Shown in pieces: positions 1 through 6,538 of a DNA stretch of 7,305 nucleotides (positions are counted from its first letter, which is position 1; each line of letters opens with the position of its first letter). The position numbers and the translations under genes are program-made. The DNA is from Bacteroidota bacterium (GTDB taxonomy: Bacteria > Bacteroidota > Ignavibacteria > SZUA-365): positions 1 to 7,305 of the forward strand of contig JAGTUW010000025.1 of assembly GCA_018224345.1 (NCBI GenBank), given 5' to 3'. The notes beneath the pieces are model-generated. The model was not told the DNA's origin and did no database searches. It was given only the letters and a program-made list of their open reading frames with translations.

Positions 1-1568
1 GCCTGCGTCTCCATGAGATAGCGACGGAGCAGCCACACCGTTTCCGCATCGTCATCGACGACGAGAATGGTTTTACCGCTACAGTCCGGTCGTGTGTGCT
101 GTTCTTGCTGTTTCTGCGCCGTCGCCTCCTCCGCCCAGGTTACGGGCAGAGTAAAGAAGAACGTACTTCCTTTGTCGGGAACGGACTCTACGCGCACATC
201 CCCGTTCATCGCATGTGCGACACGTCTGGCGATGGTCAGACCAATACCGAGTCCATGATAATGACGCGCATAGGAATCGTCGCCCTGGCGGAACGGATCG
301 AAGATGAAATGCTGCTGATCTCCGGTAATACCCACCCCGGTATCGCTGACGGAAAACAGCAGTGTCTGCTCCTCCGCCCGCACAGCGAAGGTGATATGTC
401 CCGTCCGGGTGTATTTGATGGCATTGCGGAAAAGATTGTTGAGCACCTGTCCGATCCGCCGTCTGTCTGTGAGAATACAGCGTTCGAGCAGTCTGTCTTC
501 GAAATCACAGTGCAGTGCAATGCTGTCTTGCTTGCCGGCATCATGAAGCAACTCTTCGAGTACGCCTGTATTTTCACTCAGTAGTTGTGAGAGCGGCAGC
601 ACCTGTTCCCGTAAGGCAATGCCACCCTGTTCGACCATGGCCAGATCGAAAATATCTTCGATAATCTCCAGCAGATGCCCACCACTCTCGTGAATGATGT
701 CTGCATAGGAGCGTACTTCCTCATCGGTATCCATCTCTCGAATGATGTCACTGAAACCGATGATATGATTCAACGGTGTGCGCAATTCATGATTCATCGT
801 CGACAGAAAAGCGGATTTGAGACGGTCGCTTTCCACGGCACGTATTTTCTCCTGAAGCAGCAGTTCCCGTGAACGCACGGCGTGAATCGCGCTTGCCATG
901 GCGTTGGCCACCGCATGCAAGAGATGAATGTCGTGCTCGGTCCAGGATTTCTCACAGCGCACGGAATCGAAACCCATGAAGCCGTAGAGTTCCGGCCCCC
1001 CTGAAATTGGGACAACGAGAAGGGAACACACTCCCTGCTCCTCAAGAATCGCACGTTCCGCCTCCGCTTCCGGCGGCAGATCCGAGGACACCTTTTCCAG
1101 ATAGATATGCTCGTCACCATGCAGCTTTTCCATCCACCACGGGAAGTGAGTGACGGAGAGGTCCTGCAGATTCTGTTTCTGCGCCTCTATGCCGGAAGCA
1201 CACCATTCATGGGTGTTGTCCATGACACGGTTCTCTTCGCGCAGAATGAATACATAACTGCGATCCACACCCGCGAACTCTCCGAGCTGCATCAAGGCCG
1301 CATCAACTTTTGCGTTCAGGTTCTCGGCGGTGACATCGATCAGATCCGAAGAAATGGACGCCACCAGATGCTCGATGCCTGCCTCCCGGAGCGACGGCCG
1401 TGCCAGACCGGACTGCTCCGCTGCCTTGTGTCCCGCTGCCTCGTGTCCCGCTGCCTTGTGTCCCGCTGCCTTGTGTCCCGCTGCCTCGTCACAACTACAC
1501 CTCATCGCACTCCCCGGTGACGGGCTTTCATCGGATTGCGGGGAAGGAGGCAAGGAGTGATCTGTCAT
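1..1568 (-). CDS. Hybrid sensor histidine kinase (GAF-HisKA-HATPase_c-REC), partial at left edge
   Basis: I translated this frame by hand; 522 codons lie in the window and it runs off the left edge without a stop. Order from the start: a low-complexity, Ser/Pro-rich segment (1-27); pentapeptide repeats of AAGHK type (about 29-48); a GAF domain (about 65-215); a HisKA domain with the H-box MNHELRTPL and phospho-acceptor His260; HATPase_c with N-box LNNLFRNAIKYT, G1 DTGVGI (409-414), G2 GLGIG (439-443) and the closing GSTFFFTLP; then a receiver domain opening with TILVVDDD (acidic cluster 505-507). The receiver's phospho-acceptor Asp lies beyond the window. No membrane segment is seen, so the kinase should be cytoplasmic and sense through GAF, signal unknown. 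It autophosphorylates on His and passes phosphate to its own receiver. The start at 1568 has GGAG six bases upstream. ATG 1505, with GGGGAG four bases upstream, is nearly as good. ATG 1694 is in frame but lacks a ribosome site. Confidence 0.93.
   Translation of the reverse strand, partial: MTDHSLPPSPQSDESPSPGSAMRCSCDEAAGHKAAGHKAAGHEAAGHKAAEQSGLARPSLREAGIEHLVASISSDLIDVTAENLNAKVDAALMQLGEFAGVDRSYVFILREENRVMDNTHEWCASGIEAQKQNLQDLSVTHFPWWMEKLHGDEHIYLEKVSSDLPPEAEAERAILEEQGVCSLLVVPISGGPELYGFMGFDSVRCEKSWTEHDIHLLHAVANAMASAIHAVRSRELLLQEKIRAVESDRLKSAFLSTMNHELRTPLNHIIGFSDIIREMDTDEEVRSYADIIHESGGHLLEIIEDIFDLAMVEQGGIALREQVLPLSQLLSENTGVLEELLHDAGKQDSIALHCDFEDRLLERCILTDRRRIGQVLNNLFRNAIKYTRTGHITFAVRAEEQTLLFSVSDTGVGITGDQQHFIFDPFRQGDDSYARHYHGLGIGLTIARRVAHAMNGDVRVESVPDKGSTFFFTLPVTWAEEATAQKQQEQHTRPDCSGKTILVVDDDAETVWLLRRYLMETQ
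1418..1492. repeat. 15-bp in-frame tandem repeat (5 units, last one degenerate) inside the histidine kinase gene
   Basis: Units start at 1418, 1433, 1448, 1463 and 1478 with consensus ccgctgcctYgtgtc on the plus strand. The only variation among the first four is one T/C position. The fifth diverges in its last three bases. Because 15 is a multiple of three, the kinase frame stays open. On the coding strand the array reads as the pentapeptide AAGHK, with Lys or Glu at the last position depending on the T/C site. It sits between the N terminus and the GAF domain, a place where length change should be tolerated. Near-identity of the units suggests recent slippage. Confidence 0.95.
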
Positions 1569-1734
1569 GGAAATCTCCGTACTGCATTGCTGAGTGGCGT
1601 ATACATCGACATGAAACCGGCACCGGATATACATCCGAAACGGGACTGCTATCCGTGCCCTGATCTCGCTGCCTCGCCGCACCGGAGCGTGCATCGAATT
1701 GAAGCACTATCCCGAGGCGTAAACGGAAACAGCA

Positions 1735-1765
1735 TAAAGTTACAGTAAAATAGTTGATTAGCAAA
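1735..1765 (-). promoter_or_regulatory. Predicted Bacteroidota-type promoter for the histidine kinase
   Basis: On the minus strand TTTG (1765-1762) is followed after 19 bases by TAACTTTA (1742-1735). This is seven of eight matches to the TAnnTTTG -7 box, at the spacing known for the Bacteroidota primary sigma factor. Transcription would begin near 1728. That leaves about 160 nt of leader before the favoured ATG at 1568, or about 35 nt before the less likely ATG at 1694. The box match is seen directly; activity is inferred. Confidence 0.5.
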
Positions 1766-1859
1766 TTCCTGCTTTTGCCGTTCAGCAACACGACACCCTA
1801 CCTGTCGCAAACGCCCAATACACTCCGGATCGCATTGATCACCGAGGCAACAACAACAC

Positions 1860-1890
1860 ACAACAGGCCCGGGGTGTCCGGGCCTGTTGT
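1860..1890 (-). terminator. Hairpin terminator downstream of the T9SS cargo gene
   Basis: A perfect 13-bp inverted repeat pairs 1860-1872 (ACAACAGGCCCGG) with 1878-1890 around a five-base loop. It lies 85 bp past the stop of the minus-strand gene ending at 1976. Read on the minus strand, the stem is followed by a T-rich but interrupted tract (TGTTGTTGTTG). This fits an intrinsic terminator with an imperfect U-tract. It also separates that gene from the downstream kinase promoter, so the two minus-strand genes are probably not one operon. The plus-strand side has no T-tract. Confidence 0.75.
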
Positions 1891-1975
1891 CGGGAATCAA
1901 TGATGCTGATAATGGACCCGCGTTTACAACATGGGGGTGCACCGGTCGCAGGAACCTGTGTCTTTCCGTCAGCGG

Positions 1976-2848
1976 TTACGGTGTAACGATCAGCTTCTGC
2001 GAGAGCACACCACCTGCAGTTTCGACGCGGATGAAATACACTCCGGGACGCGAAAGCAACTGCGATGGAACGGCGAGTGACATCGTCCCGGGCGGGACCT
2101 GCTGATCGAGCACAACACCCTGCTGCCGTCCCTGCATGTCATAGACCGCAATACGCACATGACCCGCACGTTCGGCATGGAATTCGACAGTGGATACGCC
2201 ACCCGTTGCAACAGGATTCGGATATGGCGGCCCGAGCCGGAAGTTTTTCGTAGAAGTAACGTCTTCGAGATTCGTGGTCACATCGCAACTGAACAGAGCG
2301 GCCGTCACAGCATCGATGAGACAGGTGAGCTGATCGACCCCGTCTTCGACGATGGCGCCCCATAATGCCGGCTCTCCGACTTCACCGCCGAGAATGATGG
2401 CGAGAGTGAAGGCTCCCGGACGTGCGTCGTAATAGGCCTGCAAGCCGAAAGTCTTCCATGCCTCTGCAGCTTCGTCGGTATCGATCCAGTTCTCGTCGAT
2501 GGCCGCCGTATTCATATCCTCCGGAGCAGGCTCGTCACCCGCTATCTGTACCATCGTACCCAATGCCGGATGTGAGACAGCCATCGCCGTAATGAGGAGA
2601 TCGCCGGCAGGTTGATAGAAGGCATACATCCACATATGCGACTTCCCGGTCAGGGCATTTACTGTCACGGGCAGACCTCCGGGTTGATCCAGCGCCATAA
2701 TGAGTACCAGACGCACATCCTCGCCATACTCGGCGTGGACCTCCGCAAGCGCGTCCTGATAATGATCCCGTGCAGTGAGGGTCTCGTCCTGTGCACGGGC
2801 AGTAAAGAGGGATGTGATCAGCAGAAAAAGTGTGACAACAATACGCAT
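1976..2848 (-). CDS. Secreted protein with T9SS type A C-terminal sorting domain; possible PepSY-like region
   Basis: The protein is 290 residues. Residues 1-19 are a signal peptide (hydrophobic VVTLFLLITSLF, probable cleavage at ARA|Q). Residues about 208-290 match the T9SS type A sorting domain: YPNPV near its start, then VRIAVYDMQGR, PGVYFIRV and the terminal QKLIVTP. It should therefore cross the inner membrane by Sec and the outer membrane by type IX secretion, where the tail is normally removed and the protein released or surface-anchored. The middle (about 25-190) is not clearly recognised. The segment 122-183 (TDEAAEAW, then ALWGAIV and LTCLIDAVTAAL) resembles a PepSY-type fold, a tentative call. 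Cys176 and Cys188 could form a disulfide outside the cell. ATG 2848 is chosen because the signal peptide begins there and AGAGG lies about six bases upstream. A longer in-frame reading to 2968 would bury the signal peptide behind 40 residues. Function unknown. Confidence 0.88.
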   Translation of the reverse strand: MRIVVTLFLLITSLFTARAQDETLTARDHYQDALAEVHAEYGEDVRLVLIMALDQPGGLPVTVNALTGKSHMWMYAFYQPAGDLLITAMAVSHPALGTMVQIAGDEPAPEDMNTAAIDENWIDTDEAAEAWKTFGLQAYYDARPGAFTLAIILGGEVGEPALWGAIVEDGVDQLTCLIDAVTAALFSCDVTTNLEDVTSTKNFRLGPPYPNPVATGGVSTVEFHAERAGHVRIAVYDMQGRQQGVVLDQQVPPGTMSLAVPSQLLSRPGVYFIRVETAGGVLSQKLIVTP

Positions 2849-2887
2849 AACAACCTCTCTGATAGTGACTTCCTGATAGACTGCACC

Positions 2888-2918
2888 CAAAATTACTCCA
2901 TCGGAGATACAAGTGCAA
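2888..2918 (-). promoter_or_regulatory. Predicted Bacteroidota-type promoter for the T9SS cargo gene
   Basis: On the minus strand TAATTTTG (2895-2888) matches the TAnnTTTG -7 consensus at every position. TTG (2918-2916) lies 20 bases upstream, the expected -33 spacing. Transcription would begin near 2882, giving a leader of about 34 nt that contains the AGAGG ribosome site. The promoter lies in the 229-bp gap between this gene and the divergent WYL regulator, so that regulator could also act here; no clear operator palindrome was found. Confidence 0.6.
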
Positions 2919-3077
2919 TCACCCCTCTGCTCCGCTTCCCGCACGTCCTGCCCGTTCCCACCTTCCATCCCGTTCCGGGATCATTGTTCTCACCCCGGTC
3001 TCGTCCATCGTGCTGCAGGGCGTCAGGAAGTGTCGCACTGTTTCCGTATGTTGAAACAAACAGACACAGGGGTCGCC

Positions 3078-4124
3078 ATGAAAAAAGATGAAACGAAACT
3101 GCAACGCTCACTGCGTATTCTCTGGAAACTCGCCCGCGAACGCGAAGTGACGGTCAATGATCTCTATGACTATTTCGAAGGCCAGGTCTCGCGACGCACC
3201 ATTCAACGCACGCTTCGTGACCTTTCGAGTGCCGATGTTCCCATCCGCAGTACCCATGGACCACACAATGAGTACCGCTATACACTCGATCGCCCGTTCG
3301 ACCATATTCCCGAGACATTGACTGCGGATGAAACGCTGGCCGCGGTGCTGCTCTCACAGTTCTCCGGTGTCTTCGAGGGCACACGTATCGGGGAGGACAT
3401 CCGTACGGTATTCGGGAAAATCGAGCAATTGCTGCCCAGCGGGACCGTGGCCGTTCCGACGGACTTTCTCGGTGGACAGTACATACACTATTCGCAGCCG
3501 GGCAGGACTTCACTGGAGACCTATGACGAAGCCCTGCAAAGTATTTTCCGCGGTATTCTGCGTACGCTGGTCTGCAGGGTCTCCTACCGCAGCAAACGCT
3601 ATCTGTTTCATCCCTACTCCCTGCTCCTGCATAACGGCGCCCTCTATGTCGTCGGCAAGCAGCCATATTACAATGACATCATCTACCTGGCGGTCAATCG
3701 GCTGCGTCGTGTCGAAGTGCTCGACGATCCGTTCCTCCGCGATCCCGACTTCTCACTGCGGGATTTTCTCGCCGACAGCTTCGGCATCTGGTACGAGGAA
3801 CCTGTCGACGTGCGCATCCGCTTCGATGCCGTGGTGCGTCCTTCCATAGAACATCGCAACTGGCATCATTCGCAACGCATCGAGGAGGCAGGGGATGGCG
3901 GTATCATTCTGCACATGCATGTCGGACCATCGCTGGAACTGATGGCCTGGATCCTGCGCTGGGGGGCACATGTCGAAGTGCTGGCGCCTGCCTCGCTGCG
4001 AGAGGAAATCCGCAGCACCGCAGCCTCCCTACAGCGCAATCATGCCAGCATCCGCAGGAATGTGCCGCAGACACAGCGCAGAACGACCCGCAGCGGTCGC
4101 GGTAAAAAGATGCTCGATATCTGA
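3078..4124 (+). CDS. WYL-domain transcriptional regulator (HTH-WYL-WCX)
   Basis: The protein is 348 residues, typical for the family. Residues about 5-68 form an N-terminal winged helix-turn-helix (LQRSLRILWKLAR, recognition part SRRTIQRTLRDL). Residues about 155-215 are the WYL domain: FHPYSLLLHNGALYVVGKQ followed by AVNRLRRVEVLD. The name-giving triad reads Leu189-Tyr190-Val191 instead of Trp-Tyr-Leu, while the basic NRL segment (Arg208) that helps bind ligand in this family is kept. Residues about 243-320 match the WCX extension (VRIRFDAVVRPSI, MAWILRWGAHVEVLAP). Family members bind DNA as dimers and sense a ligand, in studied cases nucleotides or nucleic acid, through WYL. Start 3078 has AGGGG five bases upstream and begins at the HTH; ATG 3048 in frame is the alternative. 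A weak -7-like TATGTTG lies at 3047-3053. The basic tail (331-345, rich in Arg) is unexplained. Target genes are unknown; the co-oriented ATPase or the gene itself are likeliest. Confidence 0.92.
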   Translation: MKKDETKLQRSLRILWKLAREREVTVNDLYDYFEGQVSRRTIQRTLRDLSSADVPIRSTHGPHNEYRYTLDRPFDHIPETLTADETLAAVLLSQFSGVFEGTRIGEDIRTVFGKIEQLLPSGTVAVPTDFLGGQYIHYSQPGRTSLETYDEALQSIFRGILRTLVCRVSYRSKRYLFHPYSLLLHNGALYVVGKQPYYNDIIYLAVNRLRRVEVLDDPFLRDPDFSLRDFLADSFGIWYEEPVDVRIRFDAVVRPSIEHRNWHHSQRIEEAGDGGIILHMHVGPSLELMAWILRWGAHVEVLAPASLREEIRSTAASLQRNHASIRRNVPQTQRRTTRSGRGKKMLDI

Positions 4125-4193
4125 AAGCGCCCCGTCCGGAAAAAAAATAATTCCGCCTTGAACAGTTTGTCAGAGTCCGTCGCTCTGCAGGTG

Positions 4194-4200
4194 TATCTTG
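4194..4200 (+). promoter_or_regulatory. Possible -7 promoter element for the AAA+ ATPase gene
   Basis: TATCTTG resembles a GC-rich-lineage variant of the TAnnTTTG box and would start transcription near 4207, about 20 nt before the ATPase ATG. The nearest TTTG (4166-4169) is 24 bases upstream, longer than the usual 19-21. The call is therefore weak, and the ATPase could instead be read through from the WYL gene, since no convincing terminator lies between them. Confidence 0.25.
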
Positions 4201-4228
4201 TCCGTACGATAACGATCAGACGGAGAAG

Positions 4229-6538
4229 ATGATGCATGACAGAAGTGGAATAATGAATACGTTGATGCGTATTGCGGAGGACATGGCGGCAGGGAAAAAG
4301 CGTATTACAGGGGAAGTGTTTGATGAAGTGCGCTCTGTCCTGCCGTTTCCCTGCAATGATGAGGATATCGCCGGACTGGCCCTCATCGTACGTCTTGCGG
4401 GAGAAACTGCCGAAGCACTGCACGCGGGAGATCTGAAATCCTGCCTGACACGCAACGCCGCCGTGCGTCCGCGATGGGATATCGTCCTCCCCCGCCTTGC
4501 AAGCCGCCACCTCGTCGCGCTGCACGATTTCGAGGGAAATGCCATCATGGAAAGTGAACACAACCGGCTCCGGGACGAGGAAGTGCGGATTACACTGCTG
4601 CTGCCTGACAGTGTGCCACAGACGCCCGTGGGATATCCCGGGAACCGTCAGTATCTCGAGGACTGCTTTGCCTGGATCGAGCGTCTCTACGATGAGCTGT
4701 GCCAGCAATATTCGAAGAAAGGGCGTACGGCTGCCGCATCGACCGGAGCGCGGCATCTGACCGCACAGTCCGTCGATGTCCAGGCCATGCGCCGGCACAT
4801 ACGCCGGCTCTCCGGGGCAACGAAATCCACGCTGCCACTCGAGGAACTGCGTCGCGACAGAAAACTCGAGGAAAGGGATTGGATGCTTCTGCTCCATGTG
4901 CTGAGAAAGGAACTGCTCGGAGAAAGTGTGGAAGTGCGTGAAGTCGCGCCGTACTTCGGTGATGGTGTGTTCGCCAGCTATGCGTTGAGGCAGTACTTCG
5001 AGGGAGAGGGCCGTTTGCTGCAGGAACAGTTGCTCTGTGTCCGGGCGGCAGGCAGTATCATGCACGCGGTTCCGGAAATCGAAAGAACGTTGCTCGACGC
5101 GCTGATCCGTGATGAACATCACGACCGCAGGCAGGAGACTTCGCAGACCAATACCGATCCGCCCTTTCGTGACAATGAAGAATATCTTGCGACCTGGATC
5201 GGCTTCCTGGATGAGCAGCTCGAGACACATTCGCACCAACATCCAGGACATCGAAGAGTCAACAGAGCAACGGTCCGGCTCATTACCGGTCGAAGCGACT
5301 ATCGCCAGCTCCTGGCACGCACACAGGCGAGTTCCGCGAACTTTCCGCTCGAACGTTTGCTCCTGGAGTACAACATCGGTGAGGAAGGACGTATCATTCT
5401 CCTGGCCGCCCTCCGCGCCGGTATCGCGGGACACGCCACCGATACCAGCGACCTTGTCCCTCTGCTCGCAGATTCACTGGCAGACACCGTTCGCATCAGG
5501 AAGCAGTTTCTCCCTGAAGCCCCACTGGTCAGTAACGATTTGATCACGGTAAGTGATTGTGGTTTCGGTATGCCTGATTTCACCATGCCGGAACACACGA
5601 TGCGACAGATGCTGCATATCGATGAGGAAGCCTTGCAGCCCGGCGACATTCATTCCGACAGCGGGCTCTTTTCCGTCTGCATTCCGCGACACACTCTGGA
5701 AGAATTGTGCCTGCCGGAAGCGGAGACGGCCAGACTCGATGCCGCAGTTCGTGGTATGGACACAGGTGCGCAGGAGCGACTGCGGAAATGGGGCGCCGCC
5801 ACCGTCACGGCATCCCGCGCAGTTTCGTCCCTCCTGCTGCTGTTCAGCGGTCCTCCGGGAAGCGGAAAGACCTTCGCTGCGGAAGCGCTGGCCGGCACGC
5901 TGGGGCGACCGCTGCTGACCACTGACATCAGCCGGATGCTTTCGAAGTGGGTGGGTGAAAGTGAAAAGCAGGTGATGCAACTGTTCTCAGACTATCGCAG
6001 ACATTGTACACAAACCGCTTCCGTGCCGGTCCTGTTGCTCAATGAATGCGATCAGTTTCTGTCAAGACGCTTTACCGGCGCCGAGAGAGCGGTCGATCGC
6101 ATGTATAATCAGATGCAGAATCTTTTTCTCGAACAACTCGAATCCTTCCCCGGGATTCTCATTGCCACGACCAATCTGACCGAAGCCCTGGACCCGGCAT
6201 TCAGTCGACGTTTCGATGAGAACATCATCTTCCCTCTGCCCGACAGTGCGTTGCGTCTTCGTCTATGGCAGGCACACATTCCCCCGGATGTCCCCCGCCT
6301 CGATAATCTCCGGCTTGAGGAAATCGCTGCACGCTTTGCATTCTCCGGAGGTAATATTGCCGTCGTCGCAGCAAACGCACTGCGTATCGCGGCGGTCCGC
6401 GGTGACGGTCTTCGGGCCGCAGATCTGCTGCAGGCCTGCGAACATGAAACAGCCGGAGATTTCGAAACAGGGAGCCGTCCGATCGGTTTCCGTCAGCTCA
6501 GAACCACTGCTTTTTCTGAACTTCATACATCTCGGTGA
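4229..6538 (+). CDS. CDC48-like AAA+ ATPase with duplicated N-terminal winged-helix-like module
   Basis: The protein is 769 residues. The C-terminal AAA+ core (about 535-735) is complete: Walker A GPPGSGKT (541-548); pore-loop SKWVGESEK with aromatic Trp574; Walker B VLLLNECD (601-608), where Asn605 replaces the usual Asp but Glu606 is kept; sensor 1 ATTN (Asn649); arginine fingers in DPAFSRRFD (Arg660, Arg661); and a sensor-2-type SGGNIAVVAANA. The pore aromatic and fingers indicate a ring-forming ATPase that pulls on protein substrates. The first 500 residues hold two related copies of a module (197-271 and 367-441; 19 identities in 75 without gaps). They recall the winged-helix repeats seen before AAA+ cores in CDC48-like bacterial ATPases such as those near contractile injection systems, but no such genes are here. 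GGAG lies upstream of two adjacent ATGs: 4229 (3-base spacing) and 4232 (6-base spacing); ATG 4253 is a third option. The last 41 bp overlap the opposite gene. Cellular role unknown. Confidence 0.9.
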   Translation: MMHDRSGIMNTLMRIAEDMAAGKKRITGEVFDEVRSVLPFPCNDEDIAGLALIVRLAGETAEALHAGDLKSCLTRNAAVRPRWDIVLPRLASRHLVALHDFEGNAIMESEHNRLRDEEVRITLLLPDSVPQTPVGYPGNRQYLEDCFAWIERLYDELCQQYSKKGRTAAASTGARHLTAQSVDVQAMRRHIRRLSGATKSTLPLEELRRDRKLEERDWMLLLHVLRKELLGESVEVREVAPYFGDGVFASYALRQYFEGEGRLLQEQLLCVRAAGSIMHAVPEIERTLLDALIRDEHHDRRQETSQTNTDPPFRDNEEYLATWIGFLDEQLETHSHQHPGHRRVNRATVRLITGRSDYRQLLARTQASSANFPLERLLLEYNIGEEGRIILLAALRAGIAGHATDTSDLVPLLADSLADTVRIRKQFLPEAPLVSNDLITVSDCGFGMPDFTMPEHTMRQMLHIDEEALQPGDIHSDSGLFSVCIPRHTLEELCLPEAETARLDAAVRGMDTGAQERLRKWGAATVTASRAVSSLLLLFSGPPGSGKTFAAEALAGTLGRPLLTTDISRMLSKWVGESEKQVMQLFSDYRRHCTQTASVPVLLLNECDQFLSRRFTGAERAVDRMYNQMQNLFLEQLESFPGILIATTNLTEALDPAFSRRFDENIIFPLPDSALRLRLWQAHIPPDVPRLDNLRLEEIAARFAFSGGNIAVVAANALRIAAVRGDGLRAADLLQACEHETAGDFETGSRPIGFRQLRTTAFSELHTSR

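Larger units (their letters stand above)
1569..1975. other. Gene-free 407-bp stretch between kinase and T9SS cargo genes
   Basis: The stretch holds the kinase leader (1569 to about 1728), the predicted kinase promoter (1735-1765) and the hairpin terminator of the cargo gene (1860-1890). Between 1766 and 1859, and between 1891 and 1975, I see no gene, repeat or RNA fold. The kinase frame stays open up to a stop at 1707-1709, but codons beyond 1568 give a Cys/Arg-rich stretch that does not look like a domain. Confidence 0.7.

Noticed and set aside
1107..1520. Plus-strand frame encoding CLVSR repeats
   Set aside because: The repeats are the reverse reading of the kinase tandem array, and the rest of the frame is antisense to the GAF domain.
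2849..2968. 40-residue N-terminal extension of the T9SS cargo
   Set aside because: It would place a classic signal peptide internally, and the extension covers the predicted promoter.
2913..3077. 55-residue N-terminal extension of the WYL regulator
   Set aside because: The helix-turn-helix starts right after Met at 3078, which has its own ribosome site. The extension is Cys/Pro-rich and overlaps the -33 box of the divergent promoter.
4137..4155. CGGAA/TTCCG hairpin after the WYL stop as a terminator
   Set aside because: It has only five base pairs with a nine-base A-rich loop and no T-tract after the stem.
4040..5434. 464-codon open frame on the minus strand opposite the ATPase
   Set aside because: It is a shadow of the ATPase and the end of the WYL gene, both of which have clear domains on the plus strand. 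The antisense product shows no domain and is rich in His, Cys and Arg, as expected of a GC-rich shadow frame.
3078..6538. A named phage-defence system (BREX, CBASS or similar)
   Set aside because: Only a WYL regulator and one AAA+ ATPase are present. No methylase, nuclease, cyclase, phosphatase or effector characteristic of a named system is seen.
4229..6538. Contractile injection system ATPase
   Set aside because: The architecture is reminiscent of this, but no sheath, tube, baseplate or spike gene is in the window, so the assignment is not supported.
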